Source of the DNA: Amorphophallus konjac
Taxonomy: Eukaryota > Streptophyta > Magnoliopsida > Alismatales > Araceae
NCBI GenBank assembly: GCA_022559845.1
Contig: CM040121.1
Coordinates: 347,112,243 to 347,176,242 of the forward strand
Direction of reading: 5' to 3'
Length of the DNA stretch: 64,000 nt
A program made the translations under genes and the position numbers. Below the pieces are notes generated by a model. It did not search any database. It saw only the letters and a program-made list of their open reading frames with translations, and had not been told where the DNA came from. This document shows, piece after piece, positions 10,531 to 21,214 of the stretch. Numbering within the stretch: position 1 is the first letter of the stretch; each line of letters starts with the position of its first letter.

Positions 10531-10540
10531 CTATATATAG
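10531..10540 (-). promoter_or_regulatory. Element B TATA box
   Basis: CTATATATAG lies about 530 bases from the LTR start on the sense (minus) strand, a plausible U3 position for the core promoter. The 3' LTR has CTATCTATAG at the matching place. Confidence 0.6.
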
Positions 10541-11067
10541 CTCACACAGCTTCTGGAGAGTTCTGAGCTGTGAGAAATCGACGGAACAAGAGACGTGTTA
10601 AAAACGGCGCCGAAATGGTTGACTCAACCAAACTCGGCCGGCTGCGCCTCCTAGGGTTTGGGTTGTGTCGAATTGATTGAGGGCTATTATTCCTTAGCTC
10701 ATGGCCGTTCATTTGCCTCTGATTTGAGCTAATTTGGTTGAGTATTAAGCCTGAATTTTACGTTTTAAACTAAGGTTAGGTAAGGGTTAAAAAGTGTGCA
10801 CTTTTGGGCTTAATCTCCAATTAGATCTAACCACGGATTTTTAATGGCTTAATGCCAGAAGACAAAGTTGTTGTCTACATCGACCTTAACATGTTTACTA
10901 TTTTTATGGATTTTTATAAGGTAGTCGGATTTTCACTTATACTATTTCTAACGAATTAAATATTAATAAATCTGAAATTCAATTATTAATTCAATAAGAA
11001 TTCAATTCTTAATTAATAAAAGCTTAATAAATATATTGGGCTCAATTAAATAATTCGGGGTCTTACA

Positions 11068-11403
11068 AGCTCCGAGGACAAGCCTACTAGGAGCCTCCCG
11101 GGTCCAGGAAAGAGGGGATTTGAATCCCCTGAATTGAAATGATGGAGCTCTCCCTCACCAGCTCTCGCCACCACCGCCGCCGTCGTGAGACTCAAAGGAG
11201 AGGACGTTCGCCGCCGTGGGAAGAGAGGAGGAGAGGAGAGAGAAGCTCAAGTTAAAATTGAAATGGAATGAGAATAAAGAGAAGAAAGAAGGAATATATA
11301 GGGGGGCTTCGATGGGTCTAATCCGGAGCGCTAAAAGGGCGCGCCGTTTTTGCCATTGCCGCTCAAATTCAAATCCAAAAAGGTGCACCGTTTTAAGGCC
11401 CCC
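11068..11403 (-). other. Remnant with minus-strand TATA box, probably an older LTR piece
   Basis: This stretch lies between the ends of elements B and A and belongs to neither. On the minus strand it reads a CCTATATATTCC TATA box (11291-11302), then a TTCTTTCTTCTC-type pyrimidine tract and a CG-rich stretch. That is the U3/R layout seen in Tekay LTRs here, such as C and E. An 84-codon frame across it (11155-11409) is dominated by Phe, Leu and Ser from the pyrimidine tract and is probably not a gene. It may be the target LTR into which A and B inserted. Confidence 0.5.
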
Positions 11404-13310
11404 TGTCACGCCCCAACGTGGAAAATCGGAACGCAGCAGTTATATCATTCATGTCAATCAGAGCATTCATTGCCACAAGAGACCAAATATCAAAGGCCAA
11501 TAAATACATTCAACCAACTACACTTTATTGACAATAAAGAAGAATTGTGCTTATTACAATGACATCTTGTAGACTTTACTAACTATTACACTGACTAAAG
11601 AAAAGAAAATTACATAGATCCTGAGTCAACACGACTCGACATAACCAGACCGAAGACTCGTAACACAACTAGAAGGCTCGCTCCATGTTTACTCGCTCCC
11701 ATCCCCATCGGTGTGTAAATCCTCATCCGTGCTACCTAAAAAGGATTGAAAAATGGGGTGAGCGAGAGCTCAGTAGGACTTTATATCTCTATCATCAGGC
11801 ATAGTTTAAGTGATTAATCATTTCATCATGTATGATAATGCGATAAAAGAATTATACTAAACATATAAACACGCGGTAAATGACAAATACGAGAAGGAAA
11901 AGATAGATGGTATTCAAGAATAAATGCAAGTATAACAAGAGTTCCACAGGGTTTTGAGTAAAGTTTCCATGTGAATTTGGCCATGTTAATCACGCATGTT
12001 AGGTCACGCAAGAAATTTTAAGTAATTGAGTGAAGTGGAATGTCATAGATTATCACGCTAGTCATGCACTACGGTGCAATGCCACACCTTGTCATTACAA
12101 ACTCTCTGGGGCACAAGTACTTTTGGGTGCTCCTCCCAGGACCAGACCGGGCCCTTATGATGCGTTGGCACTGAAAGCGGTTGGATCATAGACCTCAATC
12201 TAGACATCCACTCGTATAATGCCCAAGAGTCCCAAGGCTAAGCTCACAATCCAAATTTCTAAGAGCATGATTATTTGGAGAAAGAGATGGAATGGCTTGA
12301 TAGCCCAAAATCAATAATGATAAGCCATAAATGTAGCCTTAGAGGATACCACAATCAATTAGCTTCACCATAAAACACGAAGAAAATCAAGTCAAAGACT
12401 GCTTGCGATTAATAGAAACCGCAAGGGAAAACTGAGGGTCAGACACAAGGCTGCAACTTGCAGGCCCACGAATAGGTCAAGCAAGAGACGCTTAGCGGCC
12501 TATCGTTGCACCGCATATCAAATGAAAATGGTCCTTTGGAGACCGCTACCAGGCCAGACCACGTAGGCTAAAAAGTCATCTTGAATTAAGTCCCAACTCG
12601 ACCAGAGATAGGTCTGGACCAATCTAGGGTATAGACCTATGTCCTAGGGTCAAGTGAGAGGCATTAGCCAACTTTAAATCAGGTCAAACGACTTGGAAAC
12701 TTGCTAAGTCACATTGAAATGACCACAAGAACTGGTTTGCGGTCTAGGGCATGACCATATTCGGCCCGAGATAGATAGGCCATACGAACTTGGTCTGCCC
12801 AACATGAAATCACGAGTCGATCCGTACCGGCTTTGAGGGTACAACCTGCCCGACATCCTAGTGGGAATCCCAGGCTCGCGGGGTCTTACGGAGGCCTCAT
12901 AATAGTGGTCCTAGTCCAACGGAAGGAGTATCCGGTGGAGAGTCCCAACTATTACAAGATTAAGGCTTAGAAATCACGGAAAACATGAACGGTGTGGTCA
13001 GTCAGTACCACCGGAGTGGCATGACTGTCAAACAGAACGTTATGAACAATTTTCAGAAATGTATAAGTGACAAAGATCATTTATTGACCAAACTTGCTTA
13101 TTCTACACATGTTTCACATGGTGGTCTAAGAATGCTAATCAAGAAAGAATTAATCATGAGGATGATAAAATTTAATTCCTGTTCTTATTATTCCAAGTTA
13201 GCAGTACGTTCTTGCATCATTACTAGTCAAATAGACATGCTAGGCACTGGCCAATAATCAGTCAAAACGCATAAAACAAACCTTTGCTTTTACTGTACGA
13301 GGTCCGAAAA

Positions 13311-13430
13311 CGGTCATGGGAGAGACCGCTACATGGAACAAACGGTCAGGAAAGGACCGCTTCATTAATAATAAAAAAAAATATATATTTTTTTGAAAAA
13401 TCGACAGTCAGACGGTCTATCGCGGGACCG
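13311..13430. repeat. Three CGGTC...GACCG inverted repeats in the element A LTR
   Basis: Inverted repeats with half-sites CGGTC and GACCG lie at 13311-13328, 13343-13359 and 13413-13430, with 7-8 bases between halves. Looser GGTC/GACC words continue upstream at 12530-12660. This is a smaller version of the palindrome arrays seen in the other LTR families. Confidence 0.7.
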
Positions 13431-13947
13431 TTTCTTCACGAAGTGGTCGCTGTTACAACCGTTTCAAATATCGAGATCCGCTGACGACGAACCCGGATAG
13501 TCTTTCAGTAAAACCTCAAATACAAGCGATACCAAAAATGAAATTTGGGCAAACTTTGATCATTTGAAAGAGCTTTCGAAGTAGAATAGCATGGCATATT
13601 TTAATTAGAATCTAATTAAGGCGATCATGATCTTAAATAAAAGTAACTAAGAACGAAGAGGTACGGATACCCTTGGTTAGAATGACAAATACGATCGATA
13701 TGGTCAATAGAAATTGGGCAAAATAGGTTCAATAGAAAGCTTACTTCGAGATCTACAAGATGGCATGTTTTGGTTAACATTTAGCCTGAGAGAAATCTAC
13801 CTTTAGTCGATGAAAGGAGGAAGAGAAGAGGTCGCCGGAACCCTAAAACACGCAGCCACCAAACACCCTAATTCGCCCAGGTCCGGCAACGATCGATCAC
13901 GTCGCCTGCCAAATGATCAAATGAGGGTTACCAGTGATCGAAGCCCT

Positions 13948-13957
13948 CTATTTATAG
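13948..13957 (-). promoter_or_regulatory. Element A TATA box
   Basis: The minus-strand sequence is CTATAAATAG, a canonical TATA box, about 455 bases from the LTR start once element C is removed. It is the best core promoter motif in the window. Confidence 0.65.
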
Positions 13958-15169
13958 ACCCTACTGAAGCCTCTAGAGATCGAATTCGACCCAAGAGTCC
14001 AAAGAGTGGAAAACGGAGAGAAATAGTGTGACGACCCAGAGTTCAGGACACCGATATACCGATAACATCGATACACCGACGCCAAGAACTGGGGAGGCCA
14101 CCCAAGAGGCTGATGAGGCCCCTGAAGGATTAGTGGGGGTTAGCTGAGGAATATGCATAATTAATTGCGAATTGGGGCGCGCAATACAATAAGTATTTAA
14201 GATTTAAACACAAGTGCGGAAGTAATTTAAAATAACCAGAGTGATATATGTATAACTAGTCCAGAGTCACAAACACTAGTCCTCAAGGTACAACTACGCG
14301 GGGCATACCCCGGCAAAAGTACAACACAAGCCTCAAAAAGGCAGCTCGTGCACAGCTGGCAGCTAGGAACGGTCCCGAAACAGCACACTAAAGTCCGGGA
14401 GACGGCGGGCGCGGCTCACCTGAAAGGAGAAGGGTGAGTCACAGCCAGACTCAGTAGGGGTCACGCGGATCCCTACCTCGCACTAAACAAGCGAACATGC
14501 ATAACTAAAGCAAGTAGAGCATGCATTTAAATAAACACACAGGCAATGGCATGAATAACCAATCACAAGAAAGCTGTAAACTCTAGCTAAGCAAGTATAA
14601 CAGCTAACACATGCCACTACTACTTAAATGCAAGCGATTAAAGCTAAAACTACCAAATAGAAGGAGCTGCAACTAATCCAAGCAACAAGGAAGGACAACC
14701 ACTGGAGCAGAAACCAGATGCGTCCACTGACAGCTTACACTGCGTCTCAAGCACTCACAGTCGACGAAGCGACAAGCTAAGCGCGTAAACAGTACCAAAT
14801 CAAGTGACCAGTCGGAGTGGCACCCGTCGGTGTCAGTCCACAGTCTCCGACCACGTGTGCACACACTGACTCTAGCCTGAGCCAGGCCCTCTAACTAGTT
14901 TTCTCCCTTGGCAGGACGCTACCATTGGCTGGGAGCCCACGGAACTAGCTTACAAACCGTGAATGGGAAACATACCCCTCCGCCATCCTCAAGCGGGTCG
15001 GTACTCAACAGACCTTAGGGCAACGACAGTGGCTCCATTGCATGGAAAGAAAAGCTACTCTATTGGTATAAAACACGCCACAATATATTTAAAACAATGC
15101 GAATATGGCATGAATATAGAAAGAAGCGCATAACAGATGGGCTGGGAATATATTGCAGCCATCAGGGAA

Positions 15170-15627
15170 GCGGCGGTCAAAGACCCACGCGCTATATGCA
15201 AACGACGGTCGGGGGCCGGCGCGTTACTTCAAGAATGACGCCCCAGTCCCTATCCGTCACTCCCTTCAGGGTTCCAGCTCAAGAGGCACAAAAGGGCTTG
15301 TAACGGTGGGGGCCCTGCGCGTTACTTCGAAGCAACGCGTGGGGTCACCGCCGTCACATCCACCCGAGGCTCAAACCACCTATCAGCGTTCTAAATGATA
15401 GCAGACGAAGTGACGCCCCGGTCTAGGCGCGTCGGACCGAAACGACGGTCGGCCGACTGGCCGTCGGGCGCATCGCCTGACCAAAACTACAGAAAACAGT
15501 TGATGAGTAACGGATGGGAGCCCCACCGTTACTCTCCAAGTAACGCACCCCCAATGGGCCGCTATTTGGAAGTGACGCGTCCGCTATGGACCGTCAGGCA
15601 AGTGACGGTTCCTGGCAGGACCGTCAC
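15170..15627. repeat. Array of 26-bp inverted repeats in the 3' LTR of C
   Basis: The units have two 6-bp half-sites of the type RYRACG and CGYYRY separated by 14 bases. Examples are 15170-15195, 15202-15227 and 15602-15627. Neighbouring units are often 6 bases apart (ATGCAA, TTCAAG), giving a period of about 32 bp. Confidence 0.8.
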
Positions 15628-16164
15628 TGCACCTGGGTTATGGGCGGGTACGGTTTATAAACTGAAGCCCTCCCGGACGGCTGAAAATGCCGGGTATCGA
15701 CGAAAAACCTGATAACCTGTCAAACCACGCATGCTAGACAACAATTTAACATCTAAATCTAGCACATGCAAGGCCTAAAACGCATTAAACTCAAGATTTA
15801 GGCTAAAACCCCAAAAATGGAAATATACACATCACGCATGCTACGGGGTGCTAATCATCAAGCAGGCTAAGGGAAACGATCCTAGCAAGATCAAGATTCC
15901 ATCCCCCTACCTTTCGCAAGCCGAAACAGTTGAACGGGCCGCATGCAAGGAGGAAGAGCCACGGAGCTTCCACGCTCCACCTCGCTCCCACGATCACCGA
16001 TCCACGCCGAAGTGGACACCCACGCGCACTACTCGACGCGAGAAATCCAACGGTGCCAACCTCGCCTCAATCCGATCTCGTTTCGCCCGAGTTCCCTAGG
16101 AGAGGGAGGGGACGATCGTGAGAAGAGAGAGAGGGAGAGGGTGAGGGTGAGATCGACGGGAAGG

Positions 16165-16240
16165 GAGAGAGAGAGAGAGAGAGGTTATAAAAAAAATAAA
16201 ATTAATATATATATAATATAATCATTATATATATAAAAAA
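16165..16240. repeat. (GA)n microsatellite and AT-rich tract in the LTR of C
   Basis: A GA dinucleotide run at about 16165-16183 is followed by an AT-only stretch with several TATATATA words at 16200-16240. The other LTR has the same pair at about 23352-23430. On the sense strand the order is AT-rich core promoter, TTATAA, then a CT-rich leader. Confidence 0.8.
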
Positions 16241-16390
16241 TCTTATTAATTTCAATAACCCTCAATTAGCCCCAAATAAATCCGGAAAAATACCAGACAA
16301 ATTCCTAAAAATCCAGGAAAATAGCCGAAAATTCCAGAACAATTAATAGAACAAATACCACGAAGGATCCATTAAGGCACGGGCCTTACA

Positions 16391-16428
16391 ATCCCTCCCT
16401 CCTTACAGAAATTTCGCCCTCGAAATTT
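16391..16428 (-). promoter_or_regulatory. Element C polypurine tract and hairpin
   Basis: The minus strand reads GGAGGGAGGGAT just before the LTR start TGTAAGGCCC. The adjacent inverted repeat AAATTTCG/CGAAATTT at 16409-16428 sits at the place of the GAATTTGG/CCAAATTC hairpin in A, B and D. Confidence 0.85.
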
Positions 16429-16469
16429 ACAACAACCGAAAAGGAGGAAACTGAGAAAGGACTTATACC

Positions 16470-17839
16470 TCACTGGAACAAGAAAGGAAAAAGCTGACGC
16501 ATCTCATCTTCACGCTCCCAAGTAGACTCGTTACCAGAGTGACGCTGCCAAGCAACCCTTACCAGAGGAATAACCTTATTTCTCAACCGCTGCTCACGAC
16601 GGTCTTCAATTCGGATAGGAAACTCTGGTGTGGACAAATCAGCAGTCACCTCAGGCCACACTGAATCATCGAAAACATGAGAAGCATCAGGCACACATTT
16701 CCTCAACTGAGACACGTGGAACACATCATGAATAGCTTGCATGGCCGCCGGCAGTTGCAAACGATAAGCCACTGAACCAATAGCTTCAACAATCGGAAAA
16801 GGGCCAACATACCGCGGACTAAGCTTTCCACGCTTCCCAAACCTGGAAACACCTTTCATCGGAGATATTTTAACAAACACCATATCTCCAGGCTCAAATT
16901 GTAGTGGACGTCTGCGTTGATCTGCATAACTTTTCTGTCGACTCTGAGCCGTCAACAATCTCTATCTGATCAGACGAACCACGTCAGAACACTGCTGTAC
17001 CATGTCCGGTCCTGTCAACAGTCGGTCCCCAACATCAAACCAGTTCAGAGGAGTACGACAAGGACGACCATACAGCGCTTCATAAGGAGCCATGCCAATA
17101 CTGGAGTGAAAACTATTATTATAAGCAAACTCAACGAGTGGCAAATGCTGACCCCACGAACCTTGCCAATCAAGGCAACACGATCTCAGCATGTCCTCCA
17201 AAGTCTGAATAGTTCTCTCTGACTGTCCATCTGACTGTGGGTGATACGCCGAACTGAAAGCTAACTCAGTGCCCAAAGCTTTCTGGAAACTACGCCAGAA
17301 GCCAGAGGTAAAACGGGGTCACGATCTGACACAAGTGAAACAGGAATTCCATGCAGCGGCACGATCTTCTGCACATAGAGCTCGGCCAATCTCTGCACAC
17401 TCCAAGTAACTTTAATTGGCAACAATCTGGCGGTTTTCGTTAATCTGTCGACAAGCAGCCAGATTCCATCAAAATATTGAGAAGTTCGAGGCAAACCCAC
17501 CACAAAATCTGTAGTAACATGGTCCCATTTCCACATCGGAATTTCTAATGGCTGAAGCAGACCACCTGGCTTTTGATGTTCGGCTTTAACTAACTGACAA
17601 GTCAAGCACCTAGAAACAAAAATAGCCACGTCCTTCTTCATGCCGGGCCACCAGAACTATTTCTTCAAATTCTGATACATCTTAGTGACACCAGGGTGAA
17701 TAGCAAAACGAGAACCATGGGCTTCACTCAGAATCTCATTCCTCAAATCATCATCAGCGGGAACATATAATCTGCCTTGAAAACTGACAACTAGCTCGTC
17801 ATCAAAATCCACATCATAGCCTGATATAGCACGAGCCAA
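16470..17839 (-). CDS. Element C integrase and chromodomain-like tail (broken)
   Basis: The pieces are 17657-17839, 17261-17641, 16962-17276 and 16470-16958. The zinc region has EAHGSRFAIHPG and CLTCQ. Catalytic motifs are TTDFVVGLP, VSLVSDRDP and AYHPQSDGQSERT. A one-base loss near 17315 moves the frame between the second and third catalytic residues. TAG codons at 17657-17659 and 16962-16964 break it further. The tail has RYVGPFPIV (GPY/F type) and RIEDRREQRLRNKV...VRVAW...NESTWE, the Tekay chromodomain-like end. Confidence 0.87.
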
Positions 17840-17851
17840 ATCAGAATCAGC

Positions 17852-19276
17852 CTACCGGGCATCTTTAATCTGATGATATAAAGCTGAACCCAAAACCAAG
17901 CTAGCACAAACTGCCATCTTCGGATCAACAGGAAACTCTGCACTGAATGCCTCATTTGGAAGCTGTTCCCACAATTTCCATTCATGAAGCAACAAATAAC
18001 TGACCTGAACTTTCCTGCTCAGAGCATCAGCCACAACATTCATTTTACCTGGCTGATAGGAGAGTGTAAAGTCAAAGTCTTTCATGAATTCCATCCATCG
18101 GCGTTGCCTGAGATTCAAATCTTTCTGGGAGAATATATACTGTAAACTCTGATGATCAGTAAAAATCTGAAATTTCTCACCATACAGATAATGTCTCCAG
18201 ATCTTTAAGGCAAAAACAACTGCAGCTAGCTCTAGATCATGAGTGGGATAATTCCCTTCATGCTGTTTCAATTGCCGAGATGCATATGCGATAACCTTAC
18301 CATGTTGCATCAGCACTGCACCCAAACCTACTCGAGACGCATCTGTACAAACAAGAAAACCACCCGAGTCGGAAGGCAAAGTCAACACTAGAGGAGAAGT
18401 CAATAGCCTTTTCAATTCAACAAAGCTAGCATCACACTGATCCGACCAGACAAAAGGCACATCCTTCCGTGTCAATTTAGTCATCGGTGCTGCAATCTTC
18501 GCAAAATCCTGAATGAATCTGCGGTAATACCCAGCCAATCCTAAAAAACTTCGTATCTCCGTGATGGTCCTCGCTCTCTGCCAATTCAAAACGGCATTAA
18601 TCTTTGCAGGGTCTACTGCCACTCCATCACCAGAAATCACGTGGCCAAGAAAATGAATCTCCCGAAGCCAGAATTCACATTTACTGAGCTTCGCATAAAG
18701 CTCGTGATCTCTTAGAGTCTGCAGAACGATCCTCAAATGCTGCACATGATCACCAACAGAGGCAGAATATATCAAGATATCATCAACAATGATCACCACA
18801 AACTGGTCCAGAAATGGACGAAAGATACGCTGCATTAGGTCCATAAAAGCTGCTGGGGCATTAGTCAAACCAAACGGCATGACTAATAATTCAAAGTGAC
18901 CATATCGAGTACTGAAAGCAGTCTTCTCCACATCAGATTCCCGGATCCGTAACTGAAAATAACCAGACCAGAGATCAATCCGCGAAAAGACAGTAGCAGA
19001 CTGTAACTGGTCAAACAAATCATCAATCCTGGGGAGCGGATACTTATTCTTGATAGTCGCCTGATTCAGCTGCCTGTAATCAATACAAAGCCTCAGGCTT
19101 CCATCTTTCTTTTTCACAAACAGCACTGGGGCACTCCACGGAGAAAAATTGGGATGAATATAACCTTTCTCCAGTAACTCTAGTAGCTGTGCACGTAGTA
19201 CTTTCAATTCAGCTGGAGCCATACGGTATGGCGGCTTTGCTAAGGGGCCAGTACCTGGAATCAGTTCAATCTCCAT
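17852..19276 (-). CDS. Element C reverse transcriptase and RNase H
   Basis: This 474-residue open segment holds the RT fingers ([10 protein letters not shown] near 63-72), [14 protein letters not shown], a catalytic aspartate in RIDLWSGYF (Arg of the usual DLRSGY changed to Trp), [12 protein letters not shown] and the active site IVDDILIYS at about 163-171. Ile-Val replaces the usual Phe-Ile before Asp-Asp. RNase H follows with [10 protein letters not shown] and a TDHQSL motif. It ends at a TAG at 17852-17854, where the polyprotein continued toward integrase. Confidence 0.88.
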   Translation of the reverse strand: MEIELIPGTGPLAKPPYRMAPAELKVLRAQLLELLEKGYIHPNFSPWSAPVLFVKKKDGSLRLCIDYRQLNQATIKNKYPLPRIDDLFDQLQSATVFSRIDLWSGYFQLRIRESDVEKTAFSTRYGHFELLVMPFGLTNAPAAFMDLMQRIFRPFLDQFVVIIVDDILIYSASVGDHVQHLRIVLQTLRDHELYAKLSKCEFWLREIHFLGHVISGDGVAVDPAKINAVLNWQRARTITEIRSFLGLAGYYRRFIQDFAKIAAPMTKLTRKDVPFVWSDQCDASFVELKRLLTSPLVLTLPSDSGGFLVCTDASRVGLGAVLMQHGKVIAYASRQLKQHEGNYPTHDLELAAVVFALKIWRHYLYGEKFQIFTDHQSLQYIFSQKDLNLRQRRWMEFMKDFDFTLSYQPGKMNVVADALSRKVQVSYLLLHEWKLWEQLPNEAFSAEFPVDPKMAVCASLVLGSALYHQIKDAR

Positions 19277-20130
19277 CTCAATCTCTCGCTCTGGGGCAAG
19301 CCTGGCAACTCGTCAGGAAACACATCAGGGAACTCACAGACAACCGGAATATCACAAACATCCCGTCGTGGTTTTTCAACAGCCACCACTGAAGCAAGGA
19401 ATCCCTGACAACCTGCGCTAAGCAACCTATAGGCTCGAATAGCAGAAATAATCATACGAGAAGAACGGGATCGAATACCTTGAAAATAAAAGGCTGATTT
19501 TCCCTGGGGCTGAAAATAGACTTTCTTCGATCTGCAGTCAACCACAGCTCCATAATGCTCCAACCAATCCATTCCCAGAATAACATCATAATCTGCCAGC
19601 TGCAACGCATACAATCTCGCCGGCAACTGGTGATTATCAATCGTCACAGGAGACTCATCCAAACACAGAGGAGTAACCATGAAATCTCCAGAAGGCAATT
19701 CCACAAATAACTCACAAGACAGCTCAGAAGTCGGTTCCTCAATACAAGCCATGAAATCCTCAGAAATAAAAGAGTGAGAAGCACCAGAATCAAATAAGAC
19801 ATGAGCTGAATGTCCATAAAGCATAATCGTACCTTCCACAAGATGGGACGCAGCAGCATCAGCTCTTGTCAAATGAGAAACTTGCCTTTCTGCTTCTTGA
19901 ACCAGCTGAAGATTGCTGAGAAGACGCCGACGCTGAGAATAAAATTGTTGCGACCTGAGGTGCAGGAGGTCTAACTGCGGCTGAGGTTGAGACAACTGAG
20001 GAGCTTGCAATTGAGTCGGCCTCAGCGGGCAATCCCGAACCACATGACCTGGCTGGTCACACCTGAAGCAAACAATGGAAGAGAACACGGCTGGCCCTTG
20101 TGATGACCACCGCATCTCCGACACGTCCAC
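19261..20130 (-). CDS. Element C zinc knuckle and aspartic protease
   Basis: The useful part starts near 20080 with the knuckle [14 protein letters not shown], which binds element RNA in the family. A Gln/Leu-rich linker follows, then the protease: [14 protein letters not shown] with the D-S-G active site near 19810, and [17 protein letters not shown]. The protease would cut gag-pol into mature proteins. The last residues (ERLRWRLN) are out of frame after the lost C near 19290. Confidence 0.85.
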   Translation of the reverse strand: MDVSEMRWSSQGPAVFSSIVCFRCDQPGHVVRDCPLRPTQLQAPQLSQPQPQLDLLHLRSQQFYSQRRRLLSNLQLVQEAERQVSHLTRADAAASHLVEGTIMLYGHSAHVLFDSGASHSFISEDFMACIEEPTSELSCELFVELPSGDFMVTPLCLDESPVTIDNHQLPARLYALQLADYDVILGMDWLEHYGAVVDCRSKKVYFQPQGKSAFYFQGIRSRSSRMIISAIRAYRLLSAGCQGFLASVVAVEKPRRDVCDIPVVCEFPDVFPDELPGLPQSERLRWRLN

Positions 20131-21062
20131 GGCTGACTAGCAGCTGAGCTCTGCCGAGTCTGAGAAGAAGGTGTTGTCGGCTGCTGAACAGAATCTGTAC
20201 CGGACGGCTGCTGAAAAAACTTCTTCTTCTTCTTGAACCTTTTAAACTTGGGCTTAGAAGGAGAGGAAGCACTGGAAACCTCTGACTGGACCGAAGGAAC
20301 ACCAGGCACGGGCTGTCGGTAAGACTGCTGAACCTGAGCTACCGGCTGCACTGACCCTACTTGGGGATATCCACCCGGTCTCGCCATCTCCAGCTCTAAA
20401 GCTACAGCTGTCTGACACGCAGTATCGAGATCTGCAACACGACTCGCTATCAGCGGCATCTTCAACTCTGGCCTCAACCCACGCAAGAATTGCTGGGTCT
20501 TCAAAGCTTCACTGGCCAGCACAAGGGGCGCATACTGACCCAATTCCAAGAACTTATTCCTGTACTGAAGCACGGTCATACAGCCCTGGGTCAATTCCAT
20601 AAACTGGTACATCTTATCCATCTGCAAGCAGGCAGGAGTATAGGCACGCTCAAAAGCAGCAACGAACTCTGCCCAAGTGATTTGCCGAAGAGGTCTGGAT
20701 CGAAAGGAAATCTGCCACTCGGCTTTCCACCACGCAATGGATGTACCCTGGAGTTGAAAGGCAGCGAGCATGACTTTCTCATCTTCAGCACACTCCATCG
20801 AGACAAACACACGCTCTATCGCGTCCAACCATTGCCTCGCGACTTCTGGATCAGCTTGGCCATCGAAAGCAGGCGGATTGAACATCAGAAATTCCTTCAA
20901 CGCCTTGCCTCGACTGCCAGGCACTTCAGCTTGAACGATCGGCACTGGAGGAGCAACTGGAACGACAAGAACAGCGGGAACTGCAGGAGGAGGTGCAGAA
21001 CCATTATCTTCCCTGGGCGCATCTCGAGGAACACGAGGAGGTCTTCCTCGACGAGGCGGCAT
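20022..21062 (-). CDS. Element C gag
   Basis: The capsid-like protein begins MPPRRGRPP, followed by an Ala/Pro/Val-rich stretch, then FNPPAFDGQADPEVARQWLD, the retrotransposon gag core (AWWKAEW..., TWAEFVAAFERAY, LRGLRPELK) and a Lys-rich segment (FKRFKKKKKFF). A first cysteine cluster [13 protein letters not shown] lies near 20130-20095. The frame is then lost to a frameshift at about 20085; the second knuckle is in the next frame. The residues after the shift are not part of the original protein. Confidence 0.85.
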   Translation of the reverse strand: MPPRRGRPPRVPRDAPREDNGSAPPPAVPAVLVVPVAPPVPIVQAEVPGSRGKALKEFLMFNPPAFDGQADPEVARQWLDAIERVFVSMECAEDEKVMLAAFQLQGTSIAWWKAEWQISFRSRPLRQITWAEFVAAFERAYTPACLQMDKMYQFMELTQGCMTVLQYRNKFLELGQYAPLVLASEALKTQQFLRGLRPELKMPLIASRVADLDTACQTAVALELEMARPGGYPQVGSVQPVAQVQQSYRQPVPGVPSVQSEVSSASSPSKPKFKRFKKKKKFFQQPSGTDSVQQPTTPSSQTRQSSAASQPWTCRRCGGHHKGQPCSLPLFASGVTSQVMWFGIAR

Positions 21063-21200
21063 AACTATGCTGCCAAAAACACAATCAACAATAAAATCCA
21101 TCAATCATACGGAAAACATCCTATGCCAGCATGAGACGACAACAGGACTAGCTCTGGACAAAGCATCAATTCCAATTCTTTACGCAAATCCTCAACTAAT

Positions 21201-21212
21201 GCTCTGATACCA
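21201..21212 (-). promoter_or_regulatory. Element C primer binding site
   Basis: The minus strand reads TGGTATCAGAGC, an exact match to the complement of the initiator tRNA-Met 3' end, two bases from the LTR edge at 21215. Confidence 0.92.
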
Positions 21213-21214
21213 TC

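Larger units (their letters stand above)
1272..11067 (-). mobile_element. Element B: Ty3 chromovirus, Tekay/Del type
   Basis: This is a minus-strand LTR retrotransposon. The order on the minus strand is 5' LTR (11067 to 7985), PBS, gag, protease, reverse transcriptase, RNase H, integrase, chromodomain-like tail, polypurine tract and 3' LTR (3179 to 1272). The LTR begins TGTAAGACCCC and ends GGGGCGTGACCA. The 5' LTR is 3083 bp. The 3' LTR lacks about 1117 bp at its far end, exactly where the LINE poly-A stops. The coding region is one long frame with eight stop codons. It is related to elements A and D. The flank AGCTC at 11068 cannot be matched because the other end is missing. Confidence 0.9.
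7985..11067 (-). repeat. Element B 5' LTR (full length, 3083 bp)
   Basis: On the plus strand it runs from TGGTCACGCCCC to GGGGTCTTACA. The part near 8700-8760 matches a block shared with the LTRs of A and D (GGGCCCGGTCTGGTCC on the sense strand). It holds a GTCGAC palindrome array at 9447-9674 and a sense TATA box at 10531-10540. A CAGGTG site with a CTACTGAG-like word upstream lies near 8291-8350 and recurs in all Tekay LTRs here. Confidence 0.9.
11404..14026 (-). repeat. Element A 3' LTR, distal part
   Basis: It begins TGTCACGCCCCAACG and matches 38027-38721 and 60564-60678 of the 5' LTR. The matching 5' LTR pieces join at 12085-12110, where D is inserted. It carries a minus-strand TATA box (13948-13957) and three short inverted repeats (13311-13430). 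Element C interrupts it at 14026, about 70 bases upstream of the TATA box in the sense direction, so C separates the promoter from the rest of U3. Confidence 0.88.
14027..16390 (-). repeat. Element C 3' LTR
   Basis: It is close to identical with 21215-23577 except in the palindrome array (15170-15627), where the two copies diverge strongly. A block near 14822-15020 (CACGTGTGCACACACTG and following) also occurs in the E and F LTRs. A (GA)n run and an AT-rich stretch lie at 16165-16240, with the sense TATAA at about 16184-16190. Short open frames here, for example at 15097-15712 and 15848-16221, are not credible genes. Confidence 0.92.
16470..21062 (-). pseudogene. Element C gag-pol polyprotein (three frameshifts, three stops)
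   Basis: On the minus strand the polyprotein starts with MPPRRGRPP at 21062 and ends at 16470. Order: gag, two cysteine knuckles, protease, RT, RNase H, integrase, chromodomain-like tail. Frameshifts lie near 20085, near 19290 (a missing C in a CCCC run) and near 17315 (a missing C in DPRFTS). TAG stops lie at 17852-17854, 17657-17659 and 16962-16964. Closest relatives by eye are other Tekay/Del elements. The next ATG upstream (21104) would add 14 residues, but MPPRR is the usual start in this group. Confidence 0.9.

Noticed and set aside
12985..13484. Plus-strand frames of 90 and 66 codons
   Set aside because: They lie antisense inside the LTR of element A, with no recognisable domain.
15097..16221. 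Overlapping plus-strand frames rich in Arg, Ser and Thr
   Set aside because: They fall in the palindrome array and (GA)n region of the LTR of C; open frames are expected from composition.
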